In this document: piece after piece, positions 1-8,667 of the stretch
Numbering within the stretch: the stretch's first letter is position 1
Layout of the letters: each line of letters begins with the position of its first letter
Source of the DNA: Candidatus Burkholderia verschuerenii
GTDB lineage: Bacteria; Pseudomonadota; Gammaproteobacteria; Burkholderiales; Burkholderiaceae
Direction: 5' to 3'
NCBI RefSeq assembly: GCF_001189365.1
Contig: NZ_LFJJ01000003.1
Coordinates: 26,408-90,407 of the forward strand
DNA: 64,000 nucleotides
Notes under the pieces: model-generated
The model's database searches: none
What the model was told of the DNA's origin: nothing
The model's input: the letters and a program-made list of their open reading frames with translations, nothing else
Position numbers and translations under genes: made by a program

Positions 1-1781
1 CGCGCGGCGGTATCGTGATCGACGATGCATGCCGCACCAGCGACGCCGATATCTACGCCATCGGCGAATGCGCGTTGTGGAAGGGCCAGTTGTTCGGTCT
101 CGTCGCGCCGGGCTACGACATGGCGCGCATCGTCGCGAAGCAGATTGTCGGTGAAGAAGCGGCGTTTGCAGGCGCGGACATGAGCACCAAGCTCAAGCTG
201 ATGGGCGTGGATGTAGCGAGCATTGGCGATGCGCACGGCAAGACACCGGGCAGCCGTTCGTATCAGTACAGCGACGAGCGCAAGCAGGTGTACAAGAAGC
301 TGGTCGTGTCCGATTGCGGCAAGTTTCTGCTCGGCGGCGTGATGGTCGGCGATGCAGCGGAATACGGCACGCTGCTGCAAATGATGCTCAACAAGATCGA
401 GCTTCCCGAGTCGCCCGAATTCCTGATTCTGCCGTCGAGCGATGGAAAAGCGAAGCCCGCGCTCGGCGTCGAAGCGTTGCCCGATGGCGCTCAAATCTGT
501 TCGTGCAACAACGTCAGCAAGGCTGAAATTTGCGCGGCGGTGTGCGCGGGCGCGACGAGTATCGGCGCGATCAAGTCGTCGTGCAAGGCGGGCGCGACGT
601 GCGGCGGCTGCGTGCCGCTCGTCACGCAAGTGATGAAGTCGGAGATGAAGCGTCAGGGCTTCGCCGTCAACAATCATATCTGCGAGCACTTTCCGTATTC
701 GCGTCAGGAGCTGTATCACATCGCGCGCGTGGAAGGGCATCGCACGTTCGGCGCGTTGCTGGACAAGCACGGCAAGGGACGCGGTTGCGATATCTGCAAG
801 CCCGCTGTGGCGAGCATTCTTGCATCGTGCTGGAACGAGTTCGTGCTGAAGAAAGAGCACGCGAGCCTGCAGGATTCGAACGATTACTACCTCGCCAACA
901 TTCAACGCGACGGCACGTATAGCGTCGTGCCGCGCATGCCGGGCGGCGAAGTGACGCCGGATGGTTTGATCGCGGTCGGTCAGGTCGCGAAGAAGTATGG
1001 CCTCTACACGAAGATCACCGGCGGTCAGCGTGTCGACATGTTCGGCGCGCGCGTCGAGCAGCTTCCGTTCATCTGGGAAGAGCTGATCGATGCCGGTTTC
1101 GAATCGGGCCATGCGTACGGCAAGGCATTGCGCACTGTGAAATCGTGCGTTGGCTCGACGTGGTGCCGTTACGGCGTAGGCGATTCGGTTGGCCTCGCGA
1201 TCGAACTGGAAAACCGCTACAAAGGCCTGCGCGCGCCGCACAAGATCAAATTCGGCGTGTCCGGTTGCACGCGCGAATGCGCCGAAGCGCAAGGCAAGGA
1301 CGTCGGCGTCATCGCGACGGAAAAGGGCTGGAATCTCTATGTCTGCGGCAACGGCGGCATGAAGCCGCGTCATGCTGAACTGCTCACATCCGATCTCGAT
1401 CACGACACGCTGATCCGTTTCATCGACCGCTTCCTGATGTTCTATGTGCGCACGGCGGATCGTCTGCAACGCACGAGCACGTGGCGCGACAACCTCGAAG
1501 GCGGCCTCGATTATCTCGCCGACGTGGTGATTCACGACAAGCTCGAGATCACCGCCGAACTCGAAACGGAAATGCAGCATGTGGTCGATACCTACGAAGA
1601 CGAATGGCAGAAGGCCGTCACCGATCCGCAGACGCGCAAGCGCTTCCGCCACTTCGTCAACAGCGATGCGGGCGATGCCAACGTGACCTTCATCGAAGAG
1701 CGTGGACAGATTCGCCCGGCGACGCCCAAAGAACGCAAGACCCGTTTGACCGATATCCCCGTTGTCGTCGAAACCGTTTGA
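1..1781 (+). CDS. nirB: Nitrite reductase [NAD(P)H] large subunit, 5'-truncated by window edge
   Basis: C-terminal ~592 residues of the assimilatory siroheme nitrite reductase, which reduces nitrite to ammonium in the cytoplasm with NAD(P)H through FAD, [2Fe-2S], [4Fe-4S] and siroheme. The reading frame is already open at base 3, so the start lies before the window. Visible are the end of the FAD/NAD-binding module, a BFD-like [2Fe-2S] domain (four Cys between about nt 498 and 614) and the siroheme/[4Fe-4S] ligands in the classic C-x5-C (codons at 1146 and 1164) and C-x3-C (1266 and 1278) arrangement. nirD follows after 17 bp, then a reductase and nasA, forming one operon. No lesion is seen in the part present. 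Confidence 0.96.
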   Translation, partial: RGGIVIDDACRTSDADIYAIGECALWKGQLFGLVAPGYDMARIVAKQIVGEEAAFAGADMSTKLKLMGVDVASIGDAHGKTPGSRSYQYSDERKQVYKKLVVSDCGKFLLGGVMVGDAAEYGTLLQMMLNKIELPESPEFLILPSSDGKAKPALGVEALPDGAQICSCNNVSKAEICAAVCAGATSIGAIKSSCKAGATCGGCVPLVTQVMKSEMKRQGFAVNNHICEHFPYSRQELYHIARVEGHRTFGALLDKHGKGRGCDICKPAVASILASCWNEFVLKKEHASLQDSNDYYLANIQRDGTYSVVPRMPGGEVTPDGLIAVGQVAKKYGLYTKITGGQRVDMFGARVEQLPFIWEELIDAGFESGHAYGKALRTVKSCVGSTWCRYGVGDSVGLAIELENRYKGLRAPHKIKFGVSGCTRECAEAQGKDVGVIATEKGWNLYVCGNGGMKPRHAELLTSDLDHDTLIRFIDRFLMFYVRTADRLQRTSTWRDNLEGGLDYLADVVIHDKLEITAELETEMQHVVDTYEDEWQKAVTDPQTRKRFRHFVNSDAGDANVTFIEERGQIRPATPKERKTRLTDIPVVVETV

Positions 1782-1798
1782 AACGAAAGGAGCGCCTC

Positions 1799-2143
1799 AT
1801 GAACGACCGTATCGAACAGGACTGGATGGCAGTGTGCGAGCTCGACGACATCGTGCCGGACACGGGCGTTTGCGCGCTCGTCAACGGCTCGCAGGTCGCG
1901 GTGTTTCACGTCGCGGGCGATGACGACATCGTCTACGCCATCGACAATTTCGATCCGCATTCGCAGGCCGCCGTGTTGTCGCGCGGGATCGTGGGCAGTG
2001 TGGGCGAGCGTATCGTCGTGGCGTCGCCGATCTACAAGCAGCACTTCGATCTGCGCACCGGCGAATGTCTCGAAGCGCCGGATCAATCCGTGACGGCGTA
2101 TCGCGCAAAAGTCGCGGGCGGCAAGGTGTGGATCGCCGCATGA
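1799..2143 (+). CDS. nirD: Nitrite reductase small subunit (Rieske-like)
   Basis: 114-residue NirD, the small partner of NirB in assimilatory nitrite reduction. It has the Rieske-like fold of the NirD family but lacks the usual Cys/His cluster ligands, as is normal for NirD. The start ATG at 1799 is preceded by a good ribosome binding site (AAAGGAG, spacing about 6). Its stop overlaps the next start (ATGA at 2140-2143), which indicates translational coupling to the downstream reductase. Confidence 0.93.
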   Translation: MNDRIEQDWMAVCELDDIVPDTGVCALVNGSQVAVFHVAGDDDIVYAIDNFDPHSQAAVLSRGIVGSVGERIVVASPIYKQHFDLRTGECLEAPDQSVTAYRAKVAGGKVWIAA

Positions 2144-3408
2144 AGACCGAATATGCGGTTGCCGACATTGCGGCCTTGAACGAGGCCGCGCCGCATCAAA
2201 GGCTCGTCGTGATCGGCAACGGCATGGCGGGCATGCGCACGGTCGAGGAGTTGCTGAAGATCGCGCCCGAGCTGTACGACATCACCGTGTTTGGCGCGGA
2301 ACCGTACGGCAATTACAACCGCATTTTGCTGTCGCCGGTGCTCGCGGGCGAGAAGAGCGTCGACGACATCATCCTCAATACGCGCGAATGGTACGACGCG
2401 AACGGCATCACGCTGCATGCGGGCGATGCGGTCGTGAAGATCGATCGCGCGCGTCGCGTCGTGTATTCGGAGAAGGGCGTCGAGGCGCGTTATGACCGGC
2501 TCCTGATCGCGACGGGTTCGAAGCCGTTCATCATTCCGGTGCCGGGTTGCGAGTTGCCTGGCGTAATCGCGTTTCGAGATATTCAGGATGTCGAAATGAT
2601 GTTGAGCGCCGCGCGCGATCATCGTCATGCGGTGGTGATCGGCGGTGGCCTGCTCGGACTCGAAGCGGCGAATGGATTGCAGCGGCAAGGCATGTCGGTG
2701 ACAGTCGTGCATTCGAGCGAAAGCCTGATGGATCGTCAGCTCGACAAGGCCGCTTCGACACTGCTCAAGCGCGCGCTCGAAGCAAAGGGCCTGCGCTTCG
2801 CGATGGCAGCGAAGACGACCGAGATCATCGGTGACGACCGCGTCAAAGCCGTTCGTTTCGCGGACGGCACGCAGATCGACGCCGACCTCGTCGTGATGAC
2901 GGCGGGCGTGCGGCCGAATATCGCGCTCGCGCAGCAAGCGGGTCTGCATTGCGAACGCGCGATCATCGTCGACGATACCTTGCAGACCTACGATCCGCGC
3001 GTGTATGCGGTCGGCGAATGCGTGCAGCATCGTTCGGCGACGTTTGGGCTCGTCGCGCCGATCTGGGATCAGGCGCGTGTCGCGGGTGCGCATCTCGCGG
3101 GCGCGGGACATCGCCGCTATGTGCAGCGTGCAACGGCCACCAAGCTGAAAGTGACCGGCTTGGACCTGTACTCGGCGGGCGATTTCATCGGCGGAGAAGG
3201 CAGCGAAGATCTCGTGCTGCGCGATCCACGTCGCGGCGTGTACAAGCGCCTCGTGCTGCAGGGCGGACGCATCGTCGGTGCGGTGCTGTATGGCGACGTG
3301 AAAGACGGCGGCTGGTACTTCGATCTGATTCAAAGTCGCGCGGACGTGTCGCATCTGCGCGGCAAGCTTCTGTTCGGCAAGGCGCTGTGCGAAGCGCAAG
3401 CGGCTTGA
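2140..3408 (+). CDS. NAD(P)/FAD-dependent oxidoreductase, probable electron donor subunit of assimilatory nitrate reductase
   Basis: 422-residue pyridine-nucleotide-disulphide oxidoreductase, resembling the N-terminal half of NirB and the NasC-type reductase subunits. A first Rossmann motif (G-N-G-M-A-G, residues 26-31) binds FAD and a second (about residue 163, IGGGLLG) binds NAD(P)H. There is no BFD iron-sulphur domain; that domain sits on the C-terminus of the next gene, nasA. Wedged between nirD and nasA with an ATGA overlap at its start, it most likely passes electrons from NAD(P)H to NasA. The assignment to nitrate rather than nitrite reduction is inferred from position. Confidence 0.85.
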   Translation: MKTEYAVADIAALNEAAPHQRLVVIGNGMAGMRTVEELLKIAPELYDITVFGAEPYGNYNRILLSPVLAGEKSVDDIILNTREWYDANGITLHAGDAVVKIDRARRVVYSEKGVEARYDRLLIATGSKPFIIPVPGCELPGVIAFRDIQDVEMMLSAARDHRHAVVIGGGLLGLEAANGLQRQGMSVTVVHSSESLMDRQLDKAASTLLKRALEAKGLRFAMAAKTTEIIGDDRVKAVRFADGTQIDADLVVMTAGVRPNIALAQQAGLHCERAIIVDDTLQTYDPRVYAVGECVQHRSATFGLVAPIWDQARVAGAHLAGAGHRRYVQRATATKLKVTGLDLYSAGDFIGGEGSEDLVLRDPRRGVYKRLVLQGGRIVGAVLYGDVKDGGWYFDLIQSRADVSHLRGKLLFGKALCEAQAA

Positions 3409-3426
3409 GCCAAGTGAGAACGTAAA

Positions 3427-6162
3427 TTGACCCAGCCCATCATTCCGATCCAGACCGCTACCGTCAAGACGACGTGTCCGTATTGCGGCGTCGGCTGCGG
3501 TGTCAATGCGATGCCGAAGAGCGCGACTGAAGTCGGCATTGCGGGCGACGAATCGCATCCGTCGAACTTCGGGCGACTGTGCGTGAAAGGCTCCGCGTTG
3601 GGCGAGACCGTGGGACTCGAAGGCCGTCTGCTCGCGCCCAAGCTGCGCGATCGTGAGACGGGTTCGATCAGCGAAGTCTCGTGGGACGACGCAATCGGCA
3701 CCGTGGCGAGCGGCTTCTCGCGCATCATTGCGGAACATGGTCCGGATGCGGTGGCGTTCTATGTGTCGGGGCAATTGCTCACGGAAGACTATTACGTCGC
3801 GAACAAGCTGATGAAGGGCTACATCGGCAGCGCGAATATCGACACGAATTCGCGGCTGTGCATGTCGTCGTCGGTGGCGGGGCATAAGCGCGCCTTCGGC
3901 GAAGACCTCGTGCCGATGAACTACGAAGACCTCGAACTCGCGGATCTCGTCGTGCTGGTCGGCTCGAACACGGCTTGGTGTCATCCGATTCTGTTTCAGC
4001 GCATCGTGAAGATGAAAGAGACGCGGCCCGATGCGAAGATCGTCGTGATCGATCCGCGCTATACGGCAACGTGCGAGATGGCCGATCTGCATTTACCGCT
4101 CAAGCCCGGCAGCGACGTGCGGCTCTTCAACGGCTTGCTTGCGTATCTCGCCGAACACGGCGCAAGCGATGCCGCTTTCGTCGATACCTACACACAAGGC
4201 TTCGATGCCGCGCTCGCCGCAGCGGGTCATGCGGACCTCGCGCAAACCGCGAAGGATTGCAAGCTCGATCCGCACGATCTCACCGAGTTCTATCGCTTGT
4301 TCGCCCGCACGGAGCGCATGGTGACGGTGTATTCGCAAGGCGTCAATCAATCGAGCGCGGGCACGGACAAGGTCAACAGCATCATCAATTGCCATCTGCT
4401 CACGGGGCGCATCGGCAAGCCGGGCATGGGGCCGTTTTCGTTCACGGGTCAGCCCAATGCAATGGGCGGGCGCGAAGTCGGCGGGCTCGCCAACACGCTC
4501 GCGGCGCATCTCGAACTCGCGGAGCCTGTGCATCGCGAGATCGTGCAGACGTTCTGGAACGCGCCGACGATCGCCACGCGCGCGGGTTTGAAGGCCGTCG
4601 AGTTGTTCGATGCGATCGAAGCGGGGCGCGTCAAGGCCGTGTGGATCATGGGCACGAATCCGGTCGTGAGCCTGCCCGACGGTGACCGCGCGAAACGCGC
4701 GTTGCAACGATGCGAACTCGTCGTCACGTCGGACATCATCGAGAAGACCGATACGAACGCGTTCGCGCATGTGATGCTGCCCGCGCTCGGCTGGAGCGAG
4801 AAAGACGGCACGGTGACCAATTCGGAGCGGCGCATTTCGCGTCAGCGCGCCTTTATTCCCGCGCCGGGAAAAGCACGCGCGGACTGGCGCATCATCTGCG
4901 ATGTTGCGAAGCGCTTGGGCTTCGATGGTTTCGATTACGCGGGCCAGCACGAGATTTTCGATGAGCACGCGCGTCTGAGCGGCTATCGCAACGATGCGGC
5001 GACGGGCGTGTATCGCGCGTTCGATATCGGCGGACTGGTCGGGCTGGATCGCGCGCGTTACGACGCGCTTCAGCCGACGCAATGGCCGCTGCGTGCCGCG
5101 AACAACACAAGCTTGTCGCGTCTATTCGAAGACCGCCGCTTCAGTCACGTCGATGGCCGCGCGCGTTTCGTCGCCACGCCGCCGCGCGATCCGGTCAACG
5201 CGACCGACGAAGACTATCCGCTGATACTCAACACCGGCCGCGTGCGCGATCAATGGCACACGATGACACGCACGGGCCGCTCGCCGAAGCTTGCGGGACA
5301 TATCAGCGAATCGTTTATCGACATGCATCCGCAAGACGCGCTTGCATGCGGCGTACGCGATGGCGAACTCGCGCGCGTAAAAAGCCGCTGGGGCTCGATG
5401 ATCGCGCGCGTGCAGCACAGCGGCGGCATGTCGCGCGGCAGCGTGTTCGTGCCGATCCACTGGAACGATCAGGTCGCGTCGGATGCGCGTATTGGCGCGG
5501 TCGTGAATCCGGTGGTCGATCCGATGTCGGGCGAGCCTGAATTCAAGCACACGCCGGTGTCGGTCGAGAAATTCCATGTGACGTGGCACGGCTTCTCGCT
5601 GTCGCGCGACATGCCCGCGCTCGACATGGCGACGCACTGGACACGCGTTCACGGCACGCGTTACATGCGCTATGAACTCGCCGGACGCAATTGCTTCGAT
5701 GCCGCGCATGACGATCATCATGATTGGGCGCGCGCGTTGTTTCGTATCGACGATCCGCATGCGGACTGGATCGAATACGAGGACAAGAGCGCGGGTGTGT
5801 ATCGCGCGGCGCATGTGGTGGACGATCGCATTGAAAGTTGCGTGTTCATTTCCGAGCGTCCCGATCTGCCCGCGCGCGCGTGGCTCGCGAGTCTCTTCGA
5901 GAAGGACCGTCTCGAAGACGACGATCGCGTGAGCCTGCTGCTGGGACAGCCGATCGGAAAGGGCGAGGACACCGGGCCGACCGTGTGTTCGTGCTTCGGC
6001 GTCGGCCGCAATACGATCTGCAACGCGATCCGCGACAAGAACCTGAAGACGGCCGCCGAGGTGACCGCGTGCGTCAAGGCGGGTGGCAACTGCGGATCGT
6101 GCGTGCCGGAGCTCAAGAAGCTAATCGTCGAAACCGAAATGGCGCGCCTCAGCACGGTTTGA
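3427..6162 (+). CDS. nasA: Assimilatory nitrate reductase catalytic subunit
   Basis: 911-residue molybdopterin oxidoreductase of the NasA/NapA family that reduces nitrate to nitrite in the cytoplasm. The N-terminal [4Fe-4S] ligands are C17, C20, C24 and C52. C145, in the NSRLCMSS context, is the expected Mo ligand. The molybdopterin dinucleotide domain lies in the last third. A BFD-type [2Fe-2S] domain (C-x-C...C-x4-C, last ~50 residues) is fused at the C-terminus and probably receives electrons from the preceding flavoprotein. The only start that fits is TTG at 3427, just before the Fe-S motif, with a weak upstream GTGAGAA. There is no signal peptide, consistent with a cytoplasmic assimilatory enzyme. 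Last gene of the nir-nas operon. Confidence 0.93.
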   Translation: MTQPIIPIQTATVKTTCPYCGVGCGVNAMPKSATEVGIAGDESHPSNFGRLCVKGSALGETVGLEGRLLAPKLRDRETGSISEVSWDDAIGTVASGFSRIIAEHGPDAVAFYVSGQLLTEDYYVANKLMKGYIGSANIDTNSRLCMSSSVAGHKRAFGEDLVPMNYEDLELADLVVLVGSNTAWCHPILFQRIVKMKETRPDAKIVVIDPRYTATCEMADLHLPLKPGSDVRLFNGLLAYLAEHGASDAAFVDTYTQGFDAALAAAGHADLAQTAKDCKLDPHDLTEFYRLFARTERMVTVYSQGVNQSSAGTDKVNSIINCHLLTGRIGKPGMGPFSFTGQPNAMGGREVGGLANTLAAHLELAEPVHREIVQTFWNAPTIATRAGLKAVELFDAIEAGRVKAVWIMGTNPVVSLPDGDRAKRALQRCELVVTSDIIEKTDTNAFAHVMLPALGWSEKDGTVTNSERRISRQRAFIPAPGKARADWRIICDVAKRLGFDGFDYAGQHEIFDEHARLSGYRNDAATGVYRAFDIGGLVGLDRARYDALQPTQWPLRAANNTSLSRLFEDRRFSHVDGRARFVATPPRDPVNATDEDYPLILNTGRVRDQWHTMTRTGRSPKLAGHISESFIDMHPQDALACGVRDGELARVKSRWGSMIARVQHSGGMSRGSVFVPIHWNDQVASDARIGAVVNPVVDPMSGEPEFKHTPVSVEKFHVTWHGFSLSRDMPALDMATHWTRVHGTRYMRYELAGRNCFDAAHDDHHDWARALFRIDDPHADWIEYEDKSAGVYRAAHVVDDRIESCVFISERPDLPARAWLASLFEKDRLEDDDRVSLLLGQPIGKGEDTGPTVCSCFGVGRNTICNAIRDKNLKTAAEVTACVKAGGNCGSCVPELKKLIVETEMARLSTV

Positions 6163-6248
6163 TCCTGCTGCATTCTTTACGGCACGCACGCTGCGTGTTT
6201 TGGCGCACATAAGGCCTTTCCCACAGTCCTTTCTTCCGCTCGGAAGTC

Positions 6249-6288
6249 CGTGAAAACCCTTTAAATTCGGGCGTTTCACGGCTTTTGG
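6249..6288 (+). terminator. Possible terminator hairpin behind nasA
   Basis: Interrupted inverted repeat: CGTGAAA (6249-6255) pairs with TTTCACG (6274-6280), with a nested CCC/GGG pair inside, followed by a short GCTTTT. It lies 87 bp after the nasA stop. The U-tract is weak, so this could also be a processing stem. Confidence 0.4.
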
Positions 6289-6630
6289 GCGACGTCAATG
6301 AGCGCTTCCTAACCAAACCTCACACGAATCGACGCGACGTGCGCGCGTGTGTTGGTTTTCCCACGCATCCCCCTGATCGAGTTCCGTAAAGTCACGTCAA
6401 ACACAGGCACACAACACATAAAGACGCCTGATAACGACGAGCAGTGCAACGGGGATTGCGATGAAAAACGCACGATACGGCTTGAAAGCGGCAGGCCACC
6501 GCGCCATCGACATGCGACGAACGCCGCTCACACTAGGCCACTAACTCCTACTCGACTCGCAAGCTTCGACCACGCGTAGAAAACCGGATCGATAAAGTAG
6601 GAATGCTAATCAAATGAATTTTGCGGTAAC

Positions 6631-6658
6631 CCGCTACATAACGGCGTCGATGTAGCGG
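6631..6658 (+). promoter_or_regulatory. Perfect 9-bp inverted repeat in leader of first exported-protein gene
   Basis: CCGCTACAT (6631-6639) and ATGTAGCGG (6650-6658) are exact reverse complements with a 10-base spacer, 36 bp upstream of the ATG at 6695. It may act as a repressor operator or as a 5'UTR stem-loop; the sequence does not decide. Confidence 0.45.
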
Positions 6659-6694
6659 CACAAGAACGTGCGCCGATAACTTTGGAGACTCATC

Positions 6695-7042
6695 ATGCAA
6701 CGCAAACTGATCGCAGCAACGATTCTCTCGCTCGTTTCAGTCGCCGCTTTCGCATCCGGCGCCAGCTCCAGCTCGAGCTCGACTTCGGGTGGCAACACGT
6801 CGGCGGCTGTCCACGGCTACGGCTACTTCACGGCCACCAACGCAGGCATCTCCGGCGGCACGGCTGCATCGACGGCATACAACGGCTACAACACGACGGG
6901 CAACCAGACCAGCGCGACGACCGGCCATATCAACACGTCGAGCGCCAACGGCTTCGGCAACGGCCGCGCGAATGTGAGCGGCACGTCGGGCGCGGACGCA
7001 TCGGCGAATGCCTGGAGCAAGCTCGGCGGCGGCTGGCGTTAA
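6695..7042 (+). CDS. Small exported Ser/Gly/Thr/Asn-rich protein, paralogue 1
   Basis: 115 residues. A clear Sec signal peptide (basic start, hydrophobic core, cleavage near AFA-S, about residue 20) is followed by a low-complexity mature chain rich in Ser, Gly, Thr and Asn with no Cys. The ATG has a GGAG ribosome binding site at spacing 8. It is clearly paralogous to the next gene: both have a poly-Ser segment, then HGYGYFTAT or SGYGHFTAT, then a TGxxTxATTxHxNTSSA segment, and end in SKLGxGWR. I recognise no named family. Composition suggests an extracellular or surface-exposed, possibly self-assembling polypeptide, but that is inference. Confidence 0.75.
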   Translation: MQRKLIAATILSLVSVAAFASGASSSSSSTSGGNTSAAVHGYGYFTATNAGISGGTAASTAYNGYNTTGNQTSATTGHINTSSANGFGNGRANVSGTSGADASANAWSKLGGGWR

Positions 7043-7059
7043 TCGGCTCCGGTGCCGAT
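7042..7059 (+). other. Short hairpin between the two exported-protein paralogues
   Basis: ATCGGC (7042-7047) pairs with GCCGAT (7054-7059) around a 6-base loop, immediately after the stop codon of the first paralogue. There is no U-tract, so at most it is a 3'-end stabilising stem. Confidence 0.3.
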
Positions 7060-7132
7060 ATCAGATTTCACACGTAGTCTGCTTCACCATAACCGATACA
7101 AAACTCAATTCAGTTAATAAGGATCACGAATC

Positions 7133-7447
7133 ATGAAATGCGCTCTGATCGTTGCAGCAGTTCTTTCCTTCGCTTCGGCCGCCGCGATGGCCACGACCAC
7201 GACGTCGGCATCGAGCTCGACCTCGGGCGGCTCGACCTCCGCTTCGGTTTCGGGTTACGGCCACTTCACGGCGACCGACTACAGCATGGCCAACGGCAAC
7301 GCGCAAGCGCTGGCCGGCGGCGTGTTCGGCGTGACGGGCAACACCACGGACGCCACCACGAGCCACGTCAACACGTCGAGCGCCGGCGGCATCGGCCACG
7401 GCAAGGCGAACGCGTGCAGCAAGCTCGGCGCAGGCTGGCGCTATTAA
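7133..7447 (+). CDS. Small exported Ser/Gly/Thr-rich protein, paralogue 2
   Basis: 104 residues: Sec signal peptide (cleavage near AMA-T, about residue 20), then a Thr/Ser/Gly-rich chain aligning over its full length with the preceding gene. Relative to paralogue 1 it lacks about 10 residues just before the shared C-terminus SKLGAGWR, and has a Cys where paralogue 1 has Trp, as if an in-frame deletion had occurred. The ribosome binding site AAGGA lies about 10 bases upstream. Function unknown. Confidence 0.72.
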   Translation: MKCALIVAAVLSFASAAAMATTTTSASSSTSGGSTSASVSGYGHFTATDYSMANGNAQALAGGVFGVTGNTTDATTSHVNTSSAGGIGHGKANACSKLGAGWRY

Positions 7448-7456
7448 GGTTCGACG

Positions 7457-7496
7457 AGACGGCGTCCACATACTCATAAACACACGGACGCCGTCT
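7457..7496 (+). terminator. Long hairpin between exported-protein genes
   Basis: AGACGGCGTCC (7457-7467) and GGACGCCGTCT (7486-7496) form a perfect 11-bp stem over an 18-base loop. The stem extends with CGAC/GTCG across one bulged base. No U-tract follows. It could be a Rho-independent-like stop of low strength, an mRNA 3' protector or a protein-binding site. Confidence 0.45.
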
Positions 7497-7546
7497 GTCG
7501 AGCCGGGCCCAATAGCGAAACCAATAACAAAACCAATACGCATGCA

Positions 7547-7573
7547 GGGAACGCCATCCGAACGGACGTTCCC
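7547..7573 (+). promoter_or_regulatory. Leader hairpin before third exported-protein gene
   Basis: GGGAACG (7547-7553) pairs with CGTTCCC (7567-7573) in the 5' leader, ending 21 bp before the ATG at 7595 and just upstream of the CCGGAG ribosome binding site. A role in translation or mRNA stability is possible. Confidence 0.35.
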
Positions 7574-7594
7574 CTTCAAATCCGGAGAACCATC

Positions 7595-8533
7595 ATGAAA
7601 AAGACCACTCTGCAACTGGCTTGCGCGATCCTGTTCTGCGCCGCTCCGCTCGCCCACGCGACCGACGGCGCCGGCGTCGCGGGCACCGCCGCCACTTCCA
7701 CCTCGGGCTCCATCTCGGGATCGACGTCCACCGGCATCTGTCAGGGCGGCGGTTCGAGCCTCAACAACATCGGTACGTCGGCAACGTCGACGACCAACTC
7801 CAACGCTTCGTCGGTCGGCGGCATCGGCATGTCGACGGCGAACGGCGGACGCGCATCGGCGAGCGGCGGTTCGTCGAACGTGAACATCTCGCTTACGATG
7901 CCTTCGCTGACGGCATCGAACACGAGCTCGAACGCATCGTCGTCCTCGAACTCGGGCAGCAGCGGCGTGCCGGCATCCACGACTGGCGCCGCCGATTCGA
8001 CCAACCGCGCCGCCACCACGCCCGGTTCCAGCGCCTACGACACGCGCGCCAGGGTCGACTACAACCAGAGCTCGTACTCGGTGCGCACGACGCCGGCCAT
8101 CGCCGCGCCTGCGCTGACCACGACGCTGTCGGACACCTGCATGGGCTCGGCGAGCTTCGGCCTGTCGATCACCGGCTTCGGCGCGACCGGCGGCACGACG
8201 CTCGTCGATCAGGCTTGCGTGCGCCGTCTCGACGCCCGCGAATTCTGTGCGATGGGTCTGACCGATGTCGCGCTCGCGCTGCTGTGCCAGAGCGATGCCA
8301 ACCGCCGCGCCGTCGAAGCGACGGGCCATCTGTGCCCCGGCACCACCAAGCCGCTCGCGAAGTCGGGTGCGCAGGCGGAAGCCACGCTGTCGGATGACGA
8401 AAAGTATCGCGATCCGCTGATCCGCGCGCGTCTCGGTCTGCCGGTCACGGCCGCGAACGATCCGCAAGTCGATCTGAAGTCGCAACCCGCGCTGGCCGCG
8501 AAGAAGGAAGCGACTGTCTCGATGATCCAGTAA
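7595..8533 (+). CDS. Exported Ser/Gly-rich protein with Cys-containing C-terminal domain
   Basis: 312 residues. Signal peptide with cleavage near AHA-T (about residue 23). Residues about 25-150 are almost only Ser, Thr, Gly, Asn and Ala, echoing the two upstream paralogues (SSVGGIGMSTANGGRA resembles their SSAGGIGHGKA). The C-terminal half (about residues 180-260) looks folded and carries five Cys (DTC, QAC, REFC, LLC, HLC), suited to disulphides in the periplasm or outside. I do not recognise the C-terminal family. Ribosome binding site GGAG at spacing 8. Same direction and spacing style as its neighbours, so probably part of the same module. Confidence 0.7.
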   Translation: MKKTTLQLACAILFCAAPLAHATDGAGVAGTAATSTSGSISGSTSTGICQGGGSSLNNIGTSATSTTNSNASSVGGIGMSTANGGRASASGGSSNVNISLTMPSLTASNTSSNASSSSNSGSSGVPASTTGAADSTNRAATTPGSSAYDTRARVDYNQSSYSVRTTPAIAAPALTTTLSDTCMGSASFGLSITGFGATGGTTLVDQACVRRLDAREFCAMGLTDVALALLCQSDANRRAVEATGHLCPGTTKPLAKSGAQAEATLSDDEKYRDPLIRARLGLPVTAANDPQVDLKSQPALAAKKEATVSMIQ

Positions 8534-8547
8534 AGAATGCAAATGAT

Positions 8548-8566
8548 CCGGCGCCGTGCGCGCCGG
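8548..8566 (+). other. GC-rich hairpin after third exported-protein gene
   Basis: CCGGCGC (8548-8554) pairs with GCGCCGG (8560-8566) over a 5-base loop, 15 bp after the stop. No U-tract. Confidence 0.3.
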
Positions 8567-8667
8567 AGACCAGGGACGCGGAGCATGGCGTCTCTTCTTT
8601 TTGAGGGTTGGCCTGTGAAGTCGATGGTCCCGGAGGGCCAGCCCTCGTTTTCGCGCTGGAGAAAGGC

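Larger units (their letters stand above)
6163..6694. other. Non-coding stretch between nasA and the exported-protein cluster
   Basis: About 530 bp without a convincing gene. An open frame at 6349-6579 encodes a low-complexity basic peptide without a ribosome binding site and is not accepted. The stretch holds the hairpin behind nasA and, near its right end, a more AT-rich leader with a perfect inverted repeat (6631-6658) before the first exported-protein gene. A promoter for that gene must lie here, but no clear -35/-10 pair was found. Confidence 0.6.

Noticed and set aside
2083..4092. 669-residue open frame on the minus strand
   Set aside because: Antisense to the reductase and nasA; Arg/His/Asp-rich translation typical of the shadow of a GC-rich gene, no domain.
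6349..6579. 76-residue frame between nasA and the exported cluster
   Set aside because: No ribosome binding site, low-complexity basic translation, no similarity to any family I know.
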